In this document: positions 1 to 6,989 of the stretch, in pieces | How positions within the stretch are numbered: position 1 is the first letter of the stretch | Layout of the letters: every line of letters starts with the position of its first letter | IMG/VR virus record: IMGVR_UViG_3300013233_000173 | Location: 1 to 22,825 of that record | Source of the DNA: a virus | DNA length: 22,825 bases | Strand: one strand, 5' to 3' | The notes under the pieces: generated by a model | Databases searched by the model: none | Told to the model about the DNA's origin: nothing | Seen by the model: only the letters and a program-made list of their open reading frames with translations | Translations under genes and position numbers: made by a program

Positions 1-459
1 GACAAATATAAGGGTGACATCCTAAAAATCGTGTATCGATCGTCCTGGGAACTTATGGTTCTCCAGTGGTGCGACAAATCAAAAGATGTGAAGACTTATT
101 CGTCTGAAGAGACTATCATACCCTATATTTACGACGTCGACAACAGGCAACACAGATATTTTGTCGATTTCAAGATAACGTTCGCGGACGGCAAAACGAT
201 ATTGGTTGAGGTCAAGCCAAAAAAGGAAACGGTTCCGCCAAAAAAATCTAAGAACAAGAACCGGTATCTGACGGAAAGTCTGACATTCGTGAAAAACCAA
301 AACAAGTGGGAGGCGGCAAAGAAATTCACCAAGACGAAAAAGTGGGAATTTCAAATCTGGACCGAAGATACGCTCAAAAGCATGGGAATAATGAAAGCAA
401 AGAACCCTTATCCGAAGATGAAACCCCTAAAGAAAAAACCACTAAAATCTAATAAATAG
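1..459 (+). CDS. 4: Head completion nuclease, T4 gp4-like (5' end outside window)
   Basis: The frame is open from base 1. The GTG at 31 looks like an internal Val codon, because the upstream residues DKYKGDILKIVYRSSWE match the usual gp4 pattern (KYKGD, then I-YRSSWE). The gene is therefore cut by the window edge. In T4, gp4 acts at the end of head assembly, and family members carry a TnsA/restriction-nuclease-like fold. Supporting residues are YRSSWEL, a WCD step, the SEE..IPY segment, the FVDF acidic position and the EVKPK stretch, which together fit a D...E-x-K nuclease core. The C-terminal 40 residues are very Lys-rich, as expected for a protein acting on packaged DNA. It is the first visible gene of a + strand late gene run. 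The family call is confident; nuclease activity is inferred from the family. Confidence 0.85.
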   Translation, partial: DKYKGDILKIVYRSSWELMVLQWCDKSKDVKTYSSEETIIPYIYDVDNRQHRYFVDFKITFADGKTILVEVKPKKETVPPKKSKNKNRYLTESLTFVKNQNKWEAAKKFTKTKKWEFQIWTEDTLKSMGIMKAKNPYPKMKPLKKKPLKSNK

Positions 460-486
460 AATTAACGTAAAGAACAAAGAAGATAC

Positions 487-1071
487 ATGTCAAATTATTT
501 CGAGAGACTTGCCGCAGAAGCTTTCAGAGCTGGCGTTACTCCTAGGACAAAAGAATCATTAGCTTGGTTCAGGCGGCGTTCCCACAAGATGAACTCCCTA
601 AACCGAGAATCCTTGCTTATGGAAAAACCTTTGATTCGTACAAAAAATGAAATCGTAGGTACGATGAATTTTTTCTGGTACGACCCGAAGCATAAAGATA
701 CACTCCCATACTATGACCGGTTTCCTTTGATTATCGTCGTTGGACCTGCCACAGATGGGTTCTATGGAATAAACATGCACTATTTGCCGCCTCTTCTCAG
801 AGCAAAACTATTCGACGGGCTAATGCGCATAACGAACAATAAACGATTCGATGAAACTACCAGATTTAAGGCAACCTATGGCTTCCTAAAAGGGATGAAG
901 TCCTTACGATATTTCAAACCCGCCTTCAAGCACTACTTAACGGCCCACGTTCGGTCGCAGTTTTCCACGGTTTCGGCAACGGAATGGGAAATCGCAATAA
1001 TGCTTCCAGTCGCAGATTTCAAGAAATCAAGCAGATCGAACGTATACAGAGATTCAAGAAAGAACATCTGA
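487..1071 (+). CDS. Conserved T4-superfamily virion assembly protein (possibly gp2-type)
   Basis: A 194-residue protein. Its centre (about residues 58-110) has a conserved block I associate with T4-superfamily phages of marine and alphaproteobacterial hosts: NFFWYDPK, LPYYDRFPL and GINMHYLPP. The rest is basic, with an Arg/Lys-rich C-terminus. From memory, homologues are sometimes labelled DNA end protector (gp2), and T4 has gene 2 next to gene 4, but I do not see enough to fix that name. A baseplate gp53 assignment does not fit, because the T4 gp53 N-terminal pattern is absent. The ATG at 487 follows an AAAGAAGA Shine-Dalgarno-like stretch. The stop at 1069-1071 is two bases before the next ATG. 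Lacking a clear role, it is best described as a conserved late structural or assembly gene. Confidence 0.6.
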   Translation: MSNYFERLAAEAFRAGVTPRTKESLAWFRRRSHKMNSLNRESLLMEKPLIRTKNEIVGTMNFFWYDPKHKDTLPYYDRFPLIIVVGPATDGFYGINMHYLPPLLRAKLFDGLMRITNNKRFDETTRFKATYGFLKGMKSLRYFKPAFKHYLTAHVRSQFSTVSATEWEIAIMLPVADFKKSSRSNVYRDSRKNI

Positions 1072-1073
1072 AA

Positions 1074-1625
1074 ATGACATACAGAATAGAAGACCTAAAG
1101 GGAGAAATATCCAAGGGACAGGGTATAGCAAAAGCTAATATCTATCGGGTCTTTCTTCCGCCCATAACAGGGATATCAACGAAAAGTCTTGACGCCCTAT
1201 GCAGAAGTGTAAACATGCCGGGAAAACAAATTCTGACATCTGAAAAGGTCATAGGAACGATATCTCAAAAGATTCCTTGGGGGTTCGCGAACGATGATGT
1301 TAATATGTCGTTTATTGGTCTTAATGACTTCGGGGTAAGACGTTATTTCGAGGCCTGGCACCGGATGATCATAAATCATAACGCGGGTCACACGGTAAAT
1401 TACAAAAACACGTTCGAAAGAGACGTGACAATAGAACATGTTGACTCTCTCAATAACGTCCAATACTCGATCACGCTTCTTGGGGCTTATCCAGTTCAAT
1501 TATTGGATATCGGGTATTCTGCAGAACCCGGATCTCAGGTTAATATTGGAGTGTCGTTAACGTATACACGATGGATATGGAATCCCTCAAAATCTAAACA
1601 TACCCGGTTTGAATCCGCGGATTAA
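1074..1625 (+). CDS. Tail-tube-fold protein (gp19/gp54-like)
   Basis: A 183-residue protein. I chose the ATG at 1074, giving MTYRIEDLKGEIS, rather than the in-frame ATG at 984, which would overlap the upstream gene by 88 bases and adds a basic N-terminus resembling nothing. The start lies two bases after the preceding stop. The pattern of an N-terminal ANIYRVFLPP strand, a RSVNMPGKQ loop, IPWGFANDD, W.....NH, a VTIEH strand, YPVQLLDIGYS and a final SLTYTRW strand is typical of the contractile-tail tube fold shared by T4 gp19, gp48 and gp54 (including the common N..P.G..I and Y....W signatures). Its place next to gp4, gp26 and gp51 relatives suggests a tube or tube-initiator role in the baseplate. 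The tube fold is likely; which of the three T4 proteins it corresponds to is uncertain. Confidence 0.7.
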   Translation: MTYRIEDLKGEISKGQGIAKANIYRVFLPPITGISTKSLDALCRSVNMPGKQILTSEKVIGTISQKIPWGFANDDVNMSFIGLNDFGVRRYFEAWHRMIINHNAGHTVNYKNTFERDVTIEHVDSLNNVQYSITLLGAYPVQLLDIGYSAEPGSQVNIGVSLTYTRWIWNPSKSKHTRFESAD

Positions 1626-1637
1626 CAAGGAATTATT

Positions 1638-2348
1638 ATGCTTTTACCCATACTGAATGCTACACCAAAATATGAAATGAGAGTGCCGTCGACGCAGCTG
1701 ACGGTAAAATTTAGACCATATCTTGTCAAAGAAGATAAAATAATTCTTCTTGCAGGAGAGAGCAATGATCACAAGGCGATCATGGACGCTGTTGTTTCTA
1801 CCCTAGCAGCGTGTATTGACGGAGATTTTGATACAAAAACGCTAACAACGTTCGATGTTGAATATCTATTTGCGAAAATTAGAGCAAAATCGGTCGGCGA
1901 AACGGCGGATGTCCTTATGCGGTGCTCTGAGTGTTCAGAATACACTGAAGTCAAAGTCAATATCGACGAAATATCCGTGAACATTCCAGAAGGTACGAAT
2001 AAAATACAAATAACGGATCAGGTCGCCGTTCAATTGAAATGGCCGACGTACTCTAGTATATCAGACGATTCCGAGCTGTTGAACGATAAAAAATCCGAAA
2101 CGTCGACCATAAAGCTGCTCGCACATTGTATTGATAATATATCAACTGAAGAAGAGATATGGAAAGCATCTGATATCTCGAAGGACGAAATTTCCGAATT
2201 CATAGATTCCATGACTGCAATACAGTTTGAAAAGGTTAAGGCGTTTGTCGACAGCATACCAGAAATCGAAAAGGACATAGAATTCAAATGCGAAAAATGC
2301 GGAAAAGATAACAAGACAACTCTCAAGGGATCATCTGATTTTTTTTAA
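1638..2348 (+). CDS. 26: Baseplate hub subunit, T4 gp26-like (T4_baseplate family)
   Basis: A 236-residue protein of the T4_baseplate family (PF12322). The N-terminus LPILNATPKYEMRVPST and the block RPYLVKEDKIILLA are the usual opening; TFDVEYLFAKIRAKSVGE (about residues 71-88) is the most conserved part. Two CxxC pairs are present, C96/C99 and C218/C221, which could together bind a zinc ion. In T4, gp26 belongs to the baseplate hub assembly pathway. The start has a good AAGGA Shine-Dalgarno six bases upstream. The zero-frame stop at 2346-2348 follows directly after an eight-T run, and the -1 frame continues into a gp51-like segment. The gene may therefore make a short and a frameshifted long product, like tail assembly chaperones. 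The family call is firm. Confidence 0.88.
   Translation: MLLPILNATPKYEMRVPSTQLTVKFRPYLVKEDKIILLAGESNDHKAIMDAVVSTLAACIDGDFDTKTLTTFDVEYLFAKIRAKSVGETADVLMRCSECSEYTEVKVNIDEISVNIPEGTNKIQITDQVAVQLKWPTYSSISDDSELLNDKKSETSTIKLLAHCIDNISTEEEIWKASDISKDEISEFIDSMTAIQFEKVKAFVDSIPEIEKDIEFKCEKCGKDNKTTLKGSSDFF
2339..2346 (+). promoter_or_regulatory. Slippery sequence for -1 ribosomal frameshifting
   Basis: Eight consecutive T residues end the gp26-like gene. The zero-frame codons are GAT TTT TTT TAA, so the heptamer T TTT TTT (2339-2345) allows both tRNAs to slip back one base and keep full pairing, after which TTA (2345-2347) is read. This is the X XXY YYZ form of a bacterial/phage -1 site, set directly before the stop. 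A five-pair stem is possible downstream (TCGTC 2370-2374 with GACGA 2386-2390), but it is weak. A sequencing error in the homopolymer is the main alternative. Confidence 0.72.
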
Positions 2349-2530
2349 TATGTCTTTCTCATGATAGCATCGTCGAACACTACAAGACGAATTTTCAATT
2401 GATGCAATTCCAACACTATTCATTGTACGATATTGAAAATATGATACCATGGGAAAGAGAAATTTATCTTAGTATGTTATTAGATCATCTCAAACAAAAA
2501 GAACTAGAAAATAATGACAGACAACACTAA
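2345..2530 (+). CDS. 51: gp51-like baseplate hub assembly segment, made by -1 frameshift
   Basis: In the -1 frame relative to the gp26-like gene, 61 codons run open from the T tract to a TAA at 2528-2530. The segment contains HYKTNFQLMQFQHYSL then YDIENMIPWEREIYLSMLL, which matches the short gp51-type protein that follows gp26 in T4-superfamily phages (typical core: ENMIPWER-IY). There is no ATG, GTG or TTG with a Shine-Dalgarno at its beginning; the first in-frame ATG, at 2402, falls inside the conserved block. Production as a gp26-gp51 fusion of 297 residues is therefore the simplest reading. It overlaps the start of the next gene (2514) by 17 bases. T4 gp51 is described as a catalyst of hub assembly. 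The match is clear to the eye; the fusion is inferred. Confidence 0.78.
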   Translation, partial: LICLSHDSIVEHYKTNFQLMQFQHYSLYDIENMIPWEREIYLSMLLDHLKQKELENNDRQH

Positions 2531-4700
2531 ACAGCTTCGGCAAATAGAAGAGACCTTAAAGCAAAGTGTCTCAATATCGAAACGAACAGGAAACGATATT
2601 TCGTCTCTTAATAGGAGTCTGCAAACTTTTATAAAAAATCAGAAAACGATTTCTGATCGAGAGGCGCTTAACGCCAAAGAAGCGAGAATCGAGAGAAAGC
2701 CCTCAGGGACAAGTTCAAATAAATCGTACAGCGCTTCAGGATCTTCGGGTGGGTCTAGAGTAAAAACAACGGCAAAACTAGGGCTGGGAGCGTTCGTTGT
2801 TCCATATGCTCTTGACGCGGCTGGTAAGGCATATCAAGGAACAGTTGGGCTTCTTGAGAGAATTCACCAAAATACGTATCAACGATCGCTCAAACGGGAT
2901 CTAGGCGCCTATGGTCAAGGAAAATTAGACTCAAAATCTATTGCCAAGCACAAGGAAAAGGTAGACCAAGAACGGATAGACGGATATAAGTTTAGAACGC
3001 CTCGAGTTACACACGTTCCAGGAAATGCTTTTAATCCTAAGGGATACGATCGTGAACGTTACCCCGACAGACCAATGTATATGCAGAATCCAAATCCGGT
3101 TTCTCCTATGGACTATGGACCACAGCTGCAAAAACAATCATTTCAGATAAATAATGGATTTAGCGGCGCGGGATATTCTATAACCTTGGCGGGGCTATCA
3201 GGAAAAACCGCCGATCAACTTGAATCCTACAGAGACCGGATAGCGTCAACTGGAAAAACGCTCAGATTTACCCGTAGAAGTATAATGAAACAGTTCTCGG
3301 AAAAATACGATACTCTAAATAGACTCATTGAACTCGAAAATGATCCAACAATTAAAGCCAATATAGAGGCTGAGTTGTCCCAACTGGCATCCGACGAGAA
3401 GAGATTCATTCTTGGAAAATATTCTGACGTGGATATGCAAACTATAGCAAAAAGCATGGCTAAGGATAATGTGAGCTTGTCGGACCGGCTTCGATCAGCG
3501 TCTGAGTCCCTAAAAAAGCATGGATTAAAAATAAGCTCTAGGGTTAACGGAAAAGCAAGAAATCTCGCCAACAGAGCGATAATGGAAACAGATCCGGTAA
3601 AACGGAATGCTCTGTTCGATGAAGCAAATGCGCTTCTGGCATCAGACAATGATAGAATACATGGTAGAATTTCACCGAAAACAATGGGTTCAGTTGATCC
3701 GTTGCTAGAGGATGCCAATCCTATAAAAAACGTTAGAACATCTGTACCAGTCCAAAATTCAACGCACCTGACTAACGCCGTTCCCGAGGGTAATGCTCCT
3801 GTATCCTCGGTGAAAACCCAAAAACGTTTTAATACCTCTAAGCCCTTGTCGGTTTTTCCGGAAAAACCGCTGATACTTACGGACTCCCAGAGAATAAAAC
3901 CAAAGAGAGCGCCAAAAAGATCGGCGGCGCATTATCGAAAAAATCTAGGTAATGCAAAAACCGAAAGTTCCGCGATAAGCAGATTTACGACAAAGTTTCT
4001 ATCCAATCCAATTACAAGAACGATAATCAAAGGCATAGCTATCCTTGGGACGGTTGGAGATGCCTATATGGTATCGTCATTTGGATGGGATAAATTATCG
4101 AACACCCTAATGATGGGAAACGGCGAATTCCATCCCGATGAATTATTCTTTAAGTACGAAAATGAAGCTTTCGCTGCCGCGTACAGGTTCGACTACAAGA
4201 GGGCGGCCGAATTAGGCGGAAAGGCGGTTTTCTATTGGGACCAGATTCCAGAGAAGTATAGAGATGGGCTGTTCGAAAAAGGATTCAAATTGGACACATC
4301 TCTATATACGGATCCGTCTGTGTGGGAATATATGGTGACTAATGATAAAAGCTTTTTCCTTCCGAGCAGGGATAACAGAAAAGAGTTTGAATTTAAACAA
4401 TATGGAAAATCTAACTCAGATGGATCAATATCTAGGCCAAATCCGAATCCAGTAAAAATGTCGCATAATCCATATATCATTCCGCCCAAAGCGCAGAATT
4501 ACGGAAGTTCGCCTAGAATGATGCGATCCAATTCTAATACCGGAAAGTTACAAACTCTTGATGCCTTAAACTCTAATCTGGAACAAAGTAACTCTACAAT
4601 TGTCATCGCTCCTCAGAATAACATGTCAACATCGACGAATTCTAACAGCCTGAATATGAACGCAAATCCTGTACCATCTACGATGGATATCGCGAGATGA
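2514..4700 (+). CDS. Large tail/baseplate structural protein, possible tape-measure role
   Basis: A 728-residue protein I do not recognise by family. The first 60 residues are helical and charged (MTDNTKQLRQIEETLKQ), followed by a Ser/Gly-rich linker (residues 63-80) and a hydrophobic stretch at about 86-114. The middle (230-350) is rich in charged helices. A second hydrophobic stretch lies near 497-523. The C-terminal 60 residues are Asn/Ser-rich with IVIAPQNN. In T4, the genes after 26 and 51 encode hub proteins and the gp29 tape measure, so position and composition allow a tape-measure or hub-associated role, but no motif proves this. The start overlaps the gp51-like frame, and the stop overlaps the next ATG (ATGA). 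Its C-terminal part resembles that of the following gene. Confidence 0.55.
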   Translation: MTDNTKQLRQIEETLKQSVSISKRTGNDISSLNRSLQTFIKNQKTISDREALNAKEARIERKPSGTSSNKSYSASGSSGGSRVKTTAKLGLGAFVVPYALDAAGKAYQGTVGLLERIHQNTYQRSLKRDLGAYGQGKLDSKSIAKHKEKVDQERIDGYKFRTPRVTHVPGNAFNPKGYDRERYPDRPMYMQNPNPVSPMDYGPQLQKQSFQINNGFSGAGYSITLAGLSGKTADQLESYRDRIASTGKTLRFTRRSIMKQFSEKYDTLNRLIELENDPTIKANIEAELSQLASDEKRFILGKYSDVDMQTIAKSMAKDNVSLSDRLRSASESLKKHGLKISSRVNGKARNLANRAIMETDPVKRNALFDEANALLASDNDRIHGRISPKTMGSVDPLLEDANPIKNVRTSVPVQNSTHLTNAVPEGNAPVSSVKTQKRFNTSKPLSVFPEKPLILTDSQRIKPKRAPKRSAAHYRKNLGNAKTESSAISRFTTKFLSNPITRTIIKGIAILGTVGDAYMVSSFGWDKLSNTLMMGNGEFHPDELFFKYENEAFAAAYRFDYKRAAELGGKAVFYWDQIPEKYRDGLFEKGFKLDTSLYTDPSVWEYMVTNDKSFFLPSRDNRKEFEFKQYGKSNSDGSISRPNPNPVKMSHNPYIIPPKAQNYGSSPRMMRSNSNTGKLQTLDALNSNLEQSNSTIVIAPQNNMSTSTNSNSLNMNANPVPSTMDIAR

Positions 4701-5800
4701 AAACATTCAGAGACGTACTAGATCATCTGAAGGTCTTCATCGCCGAGCAGGTAAAGGTTCAAATTCTTATACAGGAATTGGTGACGACCCTGAAGAAATT
4801 CCTGGAAACCTTTTTTAGGAAATATAAAGCAAAAGCGCTAACCCAAGTAAAGGTAAAAGATCGAGGAGTGGTCGATTATAAAACAAAAACAATCCGGAAA
4901 AGACGTAAAAACGCAAAATCTAAACCCTATATAAAAAAGCGGTCAAGCAAAGTCGCATCAATAATTAAGTATGGAATAGCCTTATTTCCAAAACGGGCTC
5001 TAGGTATTGCAATGTTTGCCCTGAGAAAATTATCTCTACCGATTACAACCGCGATCGCAGCAACTGAAATATACAGAGGAATAATGAGTCGCCGCCATGA
5101 GATGATGAGTTTAGAGAAAAAGGGATTAACGAAAAAGGAAGCGTATCTCATTGTATCTAAACGGCACGACGCCAAAATAGTAAAACGAGCAGAACAAATA
5201 CCGTTTCTGAAGTCGCTAACGTCCACCCTTCAGGGACTATCGGATTCCGTAAGAAAAAAATTCGGAATTAGAAGCGATCGAGCCATTATGTCCGATTCAG
5301 TAAATAAAAGGATGCACAAGAAATACGAATTCAAAGATGGGATCCCGGTAATAACAAAGGGATCTCTGTCTGATACCCTTCTTGAAGCTACTCGTATTGC
5401 GGAGGAATACGCAAAGGTTGGTAACTACGCAAAGGCCGCTAAGATCATGAAAACCTACGATGTATTCGGACCGTCGATATCGACTGGAATGACCAGACCG
5501 GAAATGTCGAGCCCTGGGTATTGGGAAAAAATGTATCCACCCGATTTTAGGACAAAAACAAAAAGACCGGTTCCAAACAAAATTCGGTACACCGTTCCAG
5601 CAAAAAAAGAGAGACCAAAGTTTTTAATCAATGGTCCCTCTAATGCTACAAATATCAAGTCTATAAACTATGATAATAGCATATTCTCTAAGTCTAAAAA
5701 CCTAATCATCGTGCCGCGTAACAACATCAGAAAATCGGTAACTTCGACGACAGAGAATATATTCTATCCTAATGAACAGACCTCGAACGTGATGATCTAA
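4697..5800 (+). CDS. Basic tail/baseplate structural protein, related to preceding gene
   Basis: A 367-residue protein with no recognised family. Residues 1-45 are helical, 46-90 extremely Lys/Arg-rich, and about 97-130 form a hydrophobic to amphipathic stretch (PKRALGIAMFALRKLSLPIT). The C-terminal half repeats features of the upstream protein in the same order: an amphipathic AKAAKIMKTY-type helix, a P-G-Y-W-E-K-M step (S-V-W-E-Y-M upstream) and a terminal strand IIVPRNN (IVIAPQNN upstream) followed by a Ser/Thr/Asn tail. Translation is probably coupled through the ATGA overlap at 4697-4700, as there is little Shine-Dalgarno. The stop TAA (5798-5800) overlaps the stop of convergent gp32. 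It is likely a late virion component; the exact role is unknown. Confidence 0.5.
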   Translation: MKTFRDVLDHLKVFIAEQVKVQILIQELVTTLKKFLETFFRKYKAKALTQVKVKDRGVVDYKTKTIRKRRKNAKSKPYIKKRSSKVASIIKYGIALFPKRALGIAMFALRKLSLPITTAIAATEIYRGIMSRRHEMMSLEKKGLTKKEAYLIVSKRHDAKIVKRAEQIPFLKSLTSTLQGLSDSVRKKFGIRSDRAIMSDSVNKRMHKKYEFKDGIPVITKGSLSDTLLEATRIAEEYAKVGNYAKAAKIMKTYDVFGPSISTGMTRPEMSSPGYWEKMYPPDFRTKTKRPVPNKIRYTVPAKKERPKFLINGPSNATNIKSINYDNSIFSKSKNLIIVPRNNIRKSVTSTTENIFYPNEQTSNVMI

Positions 5801-6672
5801 GAAGCAAGGCTTTCTCTAAAGAATGCCATCTCATCATCCATGTCTGTTGAAACATCCGATGCTTCTGAGGTCATTTCGTTACTTTCTTCCTCATTTCCGA
5901 AATTTTCTGTTTCGGATTCAGGATCTATTTTCCTGGTGTTATTTAAACCAAGAACTCGATTAAATCGTTCTTTCAACTGTTCATAAGTCTTAAACGATTT
6001 AGGATCAACAAATTCAGAAATATCGTAAAGTTTATTGTAAACATTCTCAATTTCTTCATCTGTATCAAATAGGGCTTCGACTGATCCGAACGATGATTTA
6101 TCGTATTTAGGCCAGCCATCCACCTTTCTAATTTTCAGTTTAAAGTTTGCTCCATTCCAAAAATGAAACGGATCAATGGGTTTTTCATCCTGAAACTCCG
6201 GTTCCATGGCATCATCGATAATATCTTTTACAGACTTACCATAGCTATACAGCATAACTTTGCCGTTATTTTCAGGATTTCCTTGGTCGTCTACGATATA
6301 AACGTTAGAAACGTAATGCAGACGGCGCTTTCTTTTACGGGCGATTTCTTTGTTATCATCAACACCAGTGTTCCAGAGACGGGAGTTTTCTTCCCCTACT
6401 GGGTCGTCTTTACCTAGAGTAGATAGAGACTTTTCAATATACCATTGTCCAAGCGGACCCTTGAAGAAGTGATCCCAGTATTTTACCCAGGGAAGACCAT
6501 CATCTGATTTGTTTGGTAGAAATCTAATGGTAGCAAAGGCGTTTCCAGCATCATCTCGTGTTGGAGACCAAAATCTAACGTCTGTGTAATTCTTATCCTC
6601 AGACTTAGAGGCCTTTTTTAGTTCTTCGATTTTGTTTGAGTTTTTTCGTTTTTTTAGTTCTGCGAAAGACAT
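5797..6672 (-). CDS. 32: Single-stranded DNA-binding protein, T4 gp32-like
   Basis: A 291-residue gp32 homologue. It binds single-stranded DNA cooperatively and coordinates phage replication, recombination and repair. The N-terminal KKRKNS (residues 7-12) corresponds to the T4 LAST-type basic motif for cooperativity. The OB-fold core includes RFWSPTRD, ATIRFLP, KGPLGQWYIEKSLST, RKRKRRLHYVSN and FKLKIRKVDGWPKYD. The acidic tail (about 252-290) is the protein-interaction arm. The zinc ligands of T4 (His plus three Cys) are not kept: His68 is present, but the CPVC position reads DPVG (residues 90-93), and the protein has no cysteine at all. From memory, cyanophage-type gp32 proteins look similar here. 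A TATAAATA late promoter lies 66 bases upstream. Its stop interlocks with that of the opposing gene. Confidence 0.95.
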   Translation of the reverse strand: MSFAELKKRKNSNKIEELKKASKSEDKNYTDVRFWSPTRDDAGNAFATIRFLPNKSDDGLPWVKYWDHFFKGPLGQWYIEKSLSTLGKDDPVGEENSRLWNTGVDDNKEIARKRKRRLHYVSNVYIVDDQGNPENNGKVMLYSYGKSVKDIIDDAMEPEFQDEKPIDPFHFWNGANFKLKIRKVDGWPKYDKSSFGSVEALFDTDEEIENVYNKLYDISEFVDPKSFKTYEQLKERFNRVLGLNNTRKIDPESETENFGNEEESNEMTSEASDVSTDMDDEMAFFRESLAS

Positions 6673-6737
6673 TCTTATTTCCCGTTTATGTTTGTATGTT
6701 TGGATTTCTTCGTATCATAATAATCAGTATCACAAAC

Positions 6738-6745
6738 GTATTTAT
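6738..6745 (-). promoter_or_regulatory. T4-type late promoter box TATAAATA
   Basis: Read on the - strand, the eight bases are TATAAATA, an exact match to the T4 late promoter -10 element recognised by the gp55 sigma with gp33 and the sliding clamp. It lies between the gp33 stop (6747) and the gp32 start (6672), leaving room for a leader of about 60 bases. T4 gene 32 is also served by a late promoter. The box is short, so chance cannot be excluded, but its intergenic position is right. Confidence 0.7.
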
Positions 6746-6746
6746 A

Positions 6747-6989
6747 CTAAAGTTCTAGCATATTTTTGTCATTTTCGTGTTTTAGCATATTTAATTTGAC
6801 TGCCTCCGACTCCAATCTAAGCTTCACGGTCTTGTTGATAAATTTTCGTATGTCAAGAGGATCTATAGAGAACTCGACGCACAAATTCAGAACTGAGTCC
6901 ATGGTGTTCAACTTTGATATTTTACACTTTTTTATAACCAGTTTACTGAATTTTGCCTTTGTTAGAAATTCGGTTTTATCTGTCGTCAT
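6747..6989 (-). CDS. 33: Late transcription co-activator, T4 gp33-like
   Basis: An 80-residue protein. The block KLNTMDSVLNLCVEFSIDP then FINKTVKLRLESEAVKLNML resembles the short gp33 proteins of T4-superfamily phages (pattern: S-MDAV...CE...I......I-K-LK-KIE.EA..LN.L). In T4, gp33 bridges host RNA polymerase, the gp55 sigma and the gp45 clamp to activate late promoters. Its place directly upstream of gp32 also agrees with T4, where genes 33, 59 and 32 sit together. It is shorter than T4 gp33 (112 residues) and has a hydrophilic C-terminal end. The ATG overlaps the upstream stop (ATGA, 6986-6989), indicating coupled translation. The assignment rests on pattern and synteny. Confidence 0.75.
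   Translation of the reverse strand: MTTDKTEFLTKAKFSKLVIKKCKISKLNTMDSVLNLCVEFSIDPLDIRKFINKTVKLRLESEAVKLNMLKHENDKNMLEL

Noticed and set aside
31-33. GTG at 31 as true start of the gp4-like gene
   Set aside because: The frame is open to base 1 and the upstream residues (KYKGD...IVYRSSWE) match the family, so the codon is internal.
451-458. AATAAATA as a late promoter before the 487 gene
   Set aside because: It has one mismatch to TATAAATA and spans the end of the gp4 gene in a run of co-oriented genes; the evidence is too weak.
984-1073. Longer start for the tail-tube-like gene at ATG 984
   Set aside because: It overlaps the upstream gene by 88 bases, adds a basic segment absent from the fold, and the ATG at 1074 lies just after the preceding stop.
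2370-2390. Stimulatory stem downstream of the slippery site
   Set aside because: Only five base pairs with an 11-base loop, 23 bases after the site; it is too weak to call as a feature.
3227-3718. A 163-residue - strand frame within the tail gene
   Set aside because: It lies opposite a longer coding gene, is Ser-rich in the way antisense frames often are, and lacks a start signal.
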